NCBI GenBank assembly: GCA_913057905.1
Contig: CAJXPB010000008.1
Span: forward strand, 1-64,000
From: an uncultured Pseudomonadota bacterium
GTDB taxonomy: Bacteria; Myxococcota_A; Bradymonadia; Bradymonadales; Bradymonadaceae
Length of the DNA stretch: 64,000 nt
Reading direction: 5' to 3'
In this document: positions 63,489 to 64,000 of the stretch, piece by piece
How the letters are laid out: each line of letters starts with the position of its first letter
How positions within the stretch are numbered: the first letter of the stretch is position 1
The notes under the pieces: model-generated
The model's database searches: none
Told to the model about the DNA's origin: nothing
The model's input: the letters and a program-made list of their open reading frames with translations, nothing else
Translations under genes and position numbers: made by a program

Positions 63489-64000
63489 CGTATCGAACCA
63501 GATTGTGGATGCCATCGAGGCGTGGGACCCGCTGGAGGGTCCGACGACGTGGCCGCGGCGGCGATTTATGGACCTGGCACGCCGGGTCGTCGCCGAGCAA
63601 TACGCCCACAACGCCCCCTTTCGCGAGTACGCCGATCGTCAGGGATTCGAGCCGGGAGATGCCCGGGATCCGGCGGACATTCCGGCCGTCTCAACCGAGG
63701 TCTTCAAGCACGTCGACCTTCACTGTCAGGGGCCTATCGAGCGGGTCTTTCGAACCAGCGGGACCACTCGAGATCGTCGCGGAGAGCACCACTTTCCGAC
63801 CCTCGACGTCTACAGGGCGTCGATGCATCCGCCCTTTCGTCGGTGGGCGATGCCCGACCGTGATTCGATGCGAATCTTCGTGATCGCCAAATCGGCGGAG
63901 GCGGCGCCCGACAGCAGCCTGTCGTTTATGTTCGATGGGCTCATCGATCGATGGGGCGACGACGAGAGTCGATTTTTTGTCGATGCCGACGGTGACTTCG
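63481..64000 (+). CDS. LuxE-like acyl-protein synthetase (partial, runs off the window)
   Basis: The first 173 residues of an adenylate-forming enzyme of the LuxE/PF04443 family, which activates fatty acids or acyl carriers. RVFRTSGTTRDRRGEH resembles the phosphate-binding loop of that family, and ADIPAVSTEVFKHVD precedes it. The ATG at 63481 lies inside the end of recF (eight-base overlap). The C-terminal part lies beyond the window. Its substrate and its link to recF are unknown. Confidence 0.8.
   Translation, partial: MPDVSNQIVDAIEAWDPLEGPTTWPRRRFMDLARRVVAEQYAHNAPFREYADRQGFEPGDARDPADIPAVSTEVFKHVDLHCQGPIERVFRTSGTTRDRRGEHHFPTLDVYRASMHPPFRRWAMPDRDSMRIFVIAKSAEAAPDSSLSFMFDGLIDRWGDDESRFFVDADGDF

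Overview
This window is high-GC chromosomal DNA from a Gram-negative bacterium. It carries a full Mla/Mce lipid-transport operon, RND efflux with an outer-membrane factor, and many lipobox lipoproteins. The mixture of large surface lipoproteins with Cys-rich, MopE-like, thrombospondin-3 and beta-propeller repeats, an FHA-domain protein, a Ser/Thr kinase with regulatory C-terminal domains and a GAF-histidine kinase suggests a Myxococcota/Bradymonadota-like predatory or social lineage. That placement is inference; no rRNA gene is present.

Layout. 0-12.5 kb: OxyR, a penicillin-acylase-type lipoprotein, aldo/keto reductase, glyoxalase I, a fatty-acid desaturase with a coiled-coil tail, a polytopic GT-C-like protein, an enoyl-reductase/saccharopine-dehydrogenase-like enzyme and an SGNH hydrolase. 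12.8-17.7 kb: a small XRE regulator, followed by a roughly 4.6-kb segment bounded by 75-bp direct repeats (71/75 identical). This segment sits exactly between the XRE stop codon and the stop codon of a convergent CaCA antiporter. It carries a TSP3/VWA-like lipoprotein flanked by two paralogous small secreted proteins (one frameshifted), a 3' tRNA-Leu(CAA) fragment and another broken reading frame, and looks like a decayed integrated element. 17.7-25 kb: CaCA antiporter with urocanate hydratase, then two co-transcribed beta-propeller lipoproteins, one with three MopE-type DNDGDG repeats. 24.9-28.7 kb: STAS-MlaE, MlaF, MlaD and an auxiliary lipoprotein. 28.7-40.9 kb: histidine kinase, HU/IHF, double-FHA protein, rpmB, a 27-repeat Cys-rich lipoprotein, a carboxypeptidase-regulatory-like lipoprotein, and a tandem pair of propeller lipoproteins.

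40.9-50.6 kb is a metal-homeostasis block read on the minus strand: BlaI/CopY-type repressor, M56 metallopeptidase, RND outer-membrane factor, adaptor and pump, a PII-like protein, a broken saccharopine-dehydrogenase-like gene and a permease. Sites sharing CTACTAT dyads occur at the repressor promoter and around the efflux promoter, which suggests BlaR/BlaI-like proteolytic control of metal efflux. 50.6-54.8 kb is a nitrosative/iron-sulfur block: two paralogous four-helix heme-copper-oxidase-like proteins, diverging from a RIC/ScdA repair protein, a SufR-like regulator, a HugZ-like protein and a tiny Gly/His-rich membrane protein, then a TetR regulator.

55-64 kb: Ser/Thr kinase with GYF-like and DUF4388-like parts, a TonB/AgmX-like C-terminal protein, cutA, two TetR regulators, then a DnaA-box-bearing intergenic region (candidate oriC) followed by dnaN, recF and the start of a LuxE-like acyl-protein synthetase gene. 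dnaA itself is not in the window.
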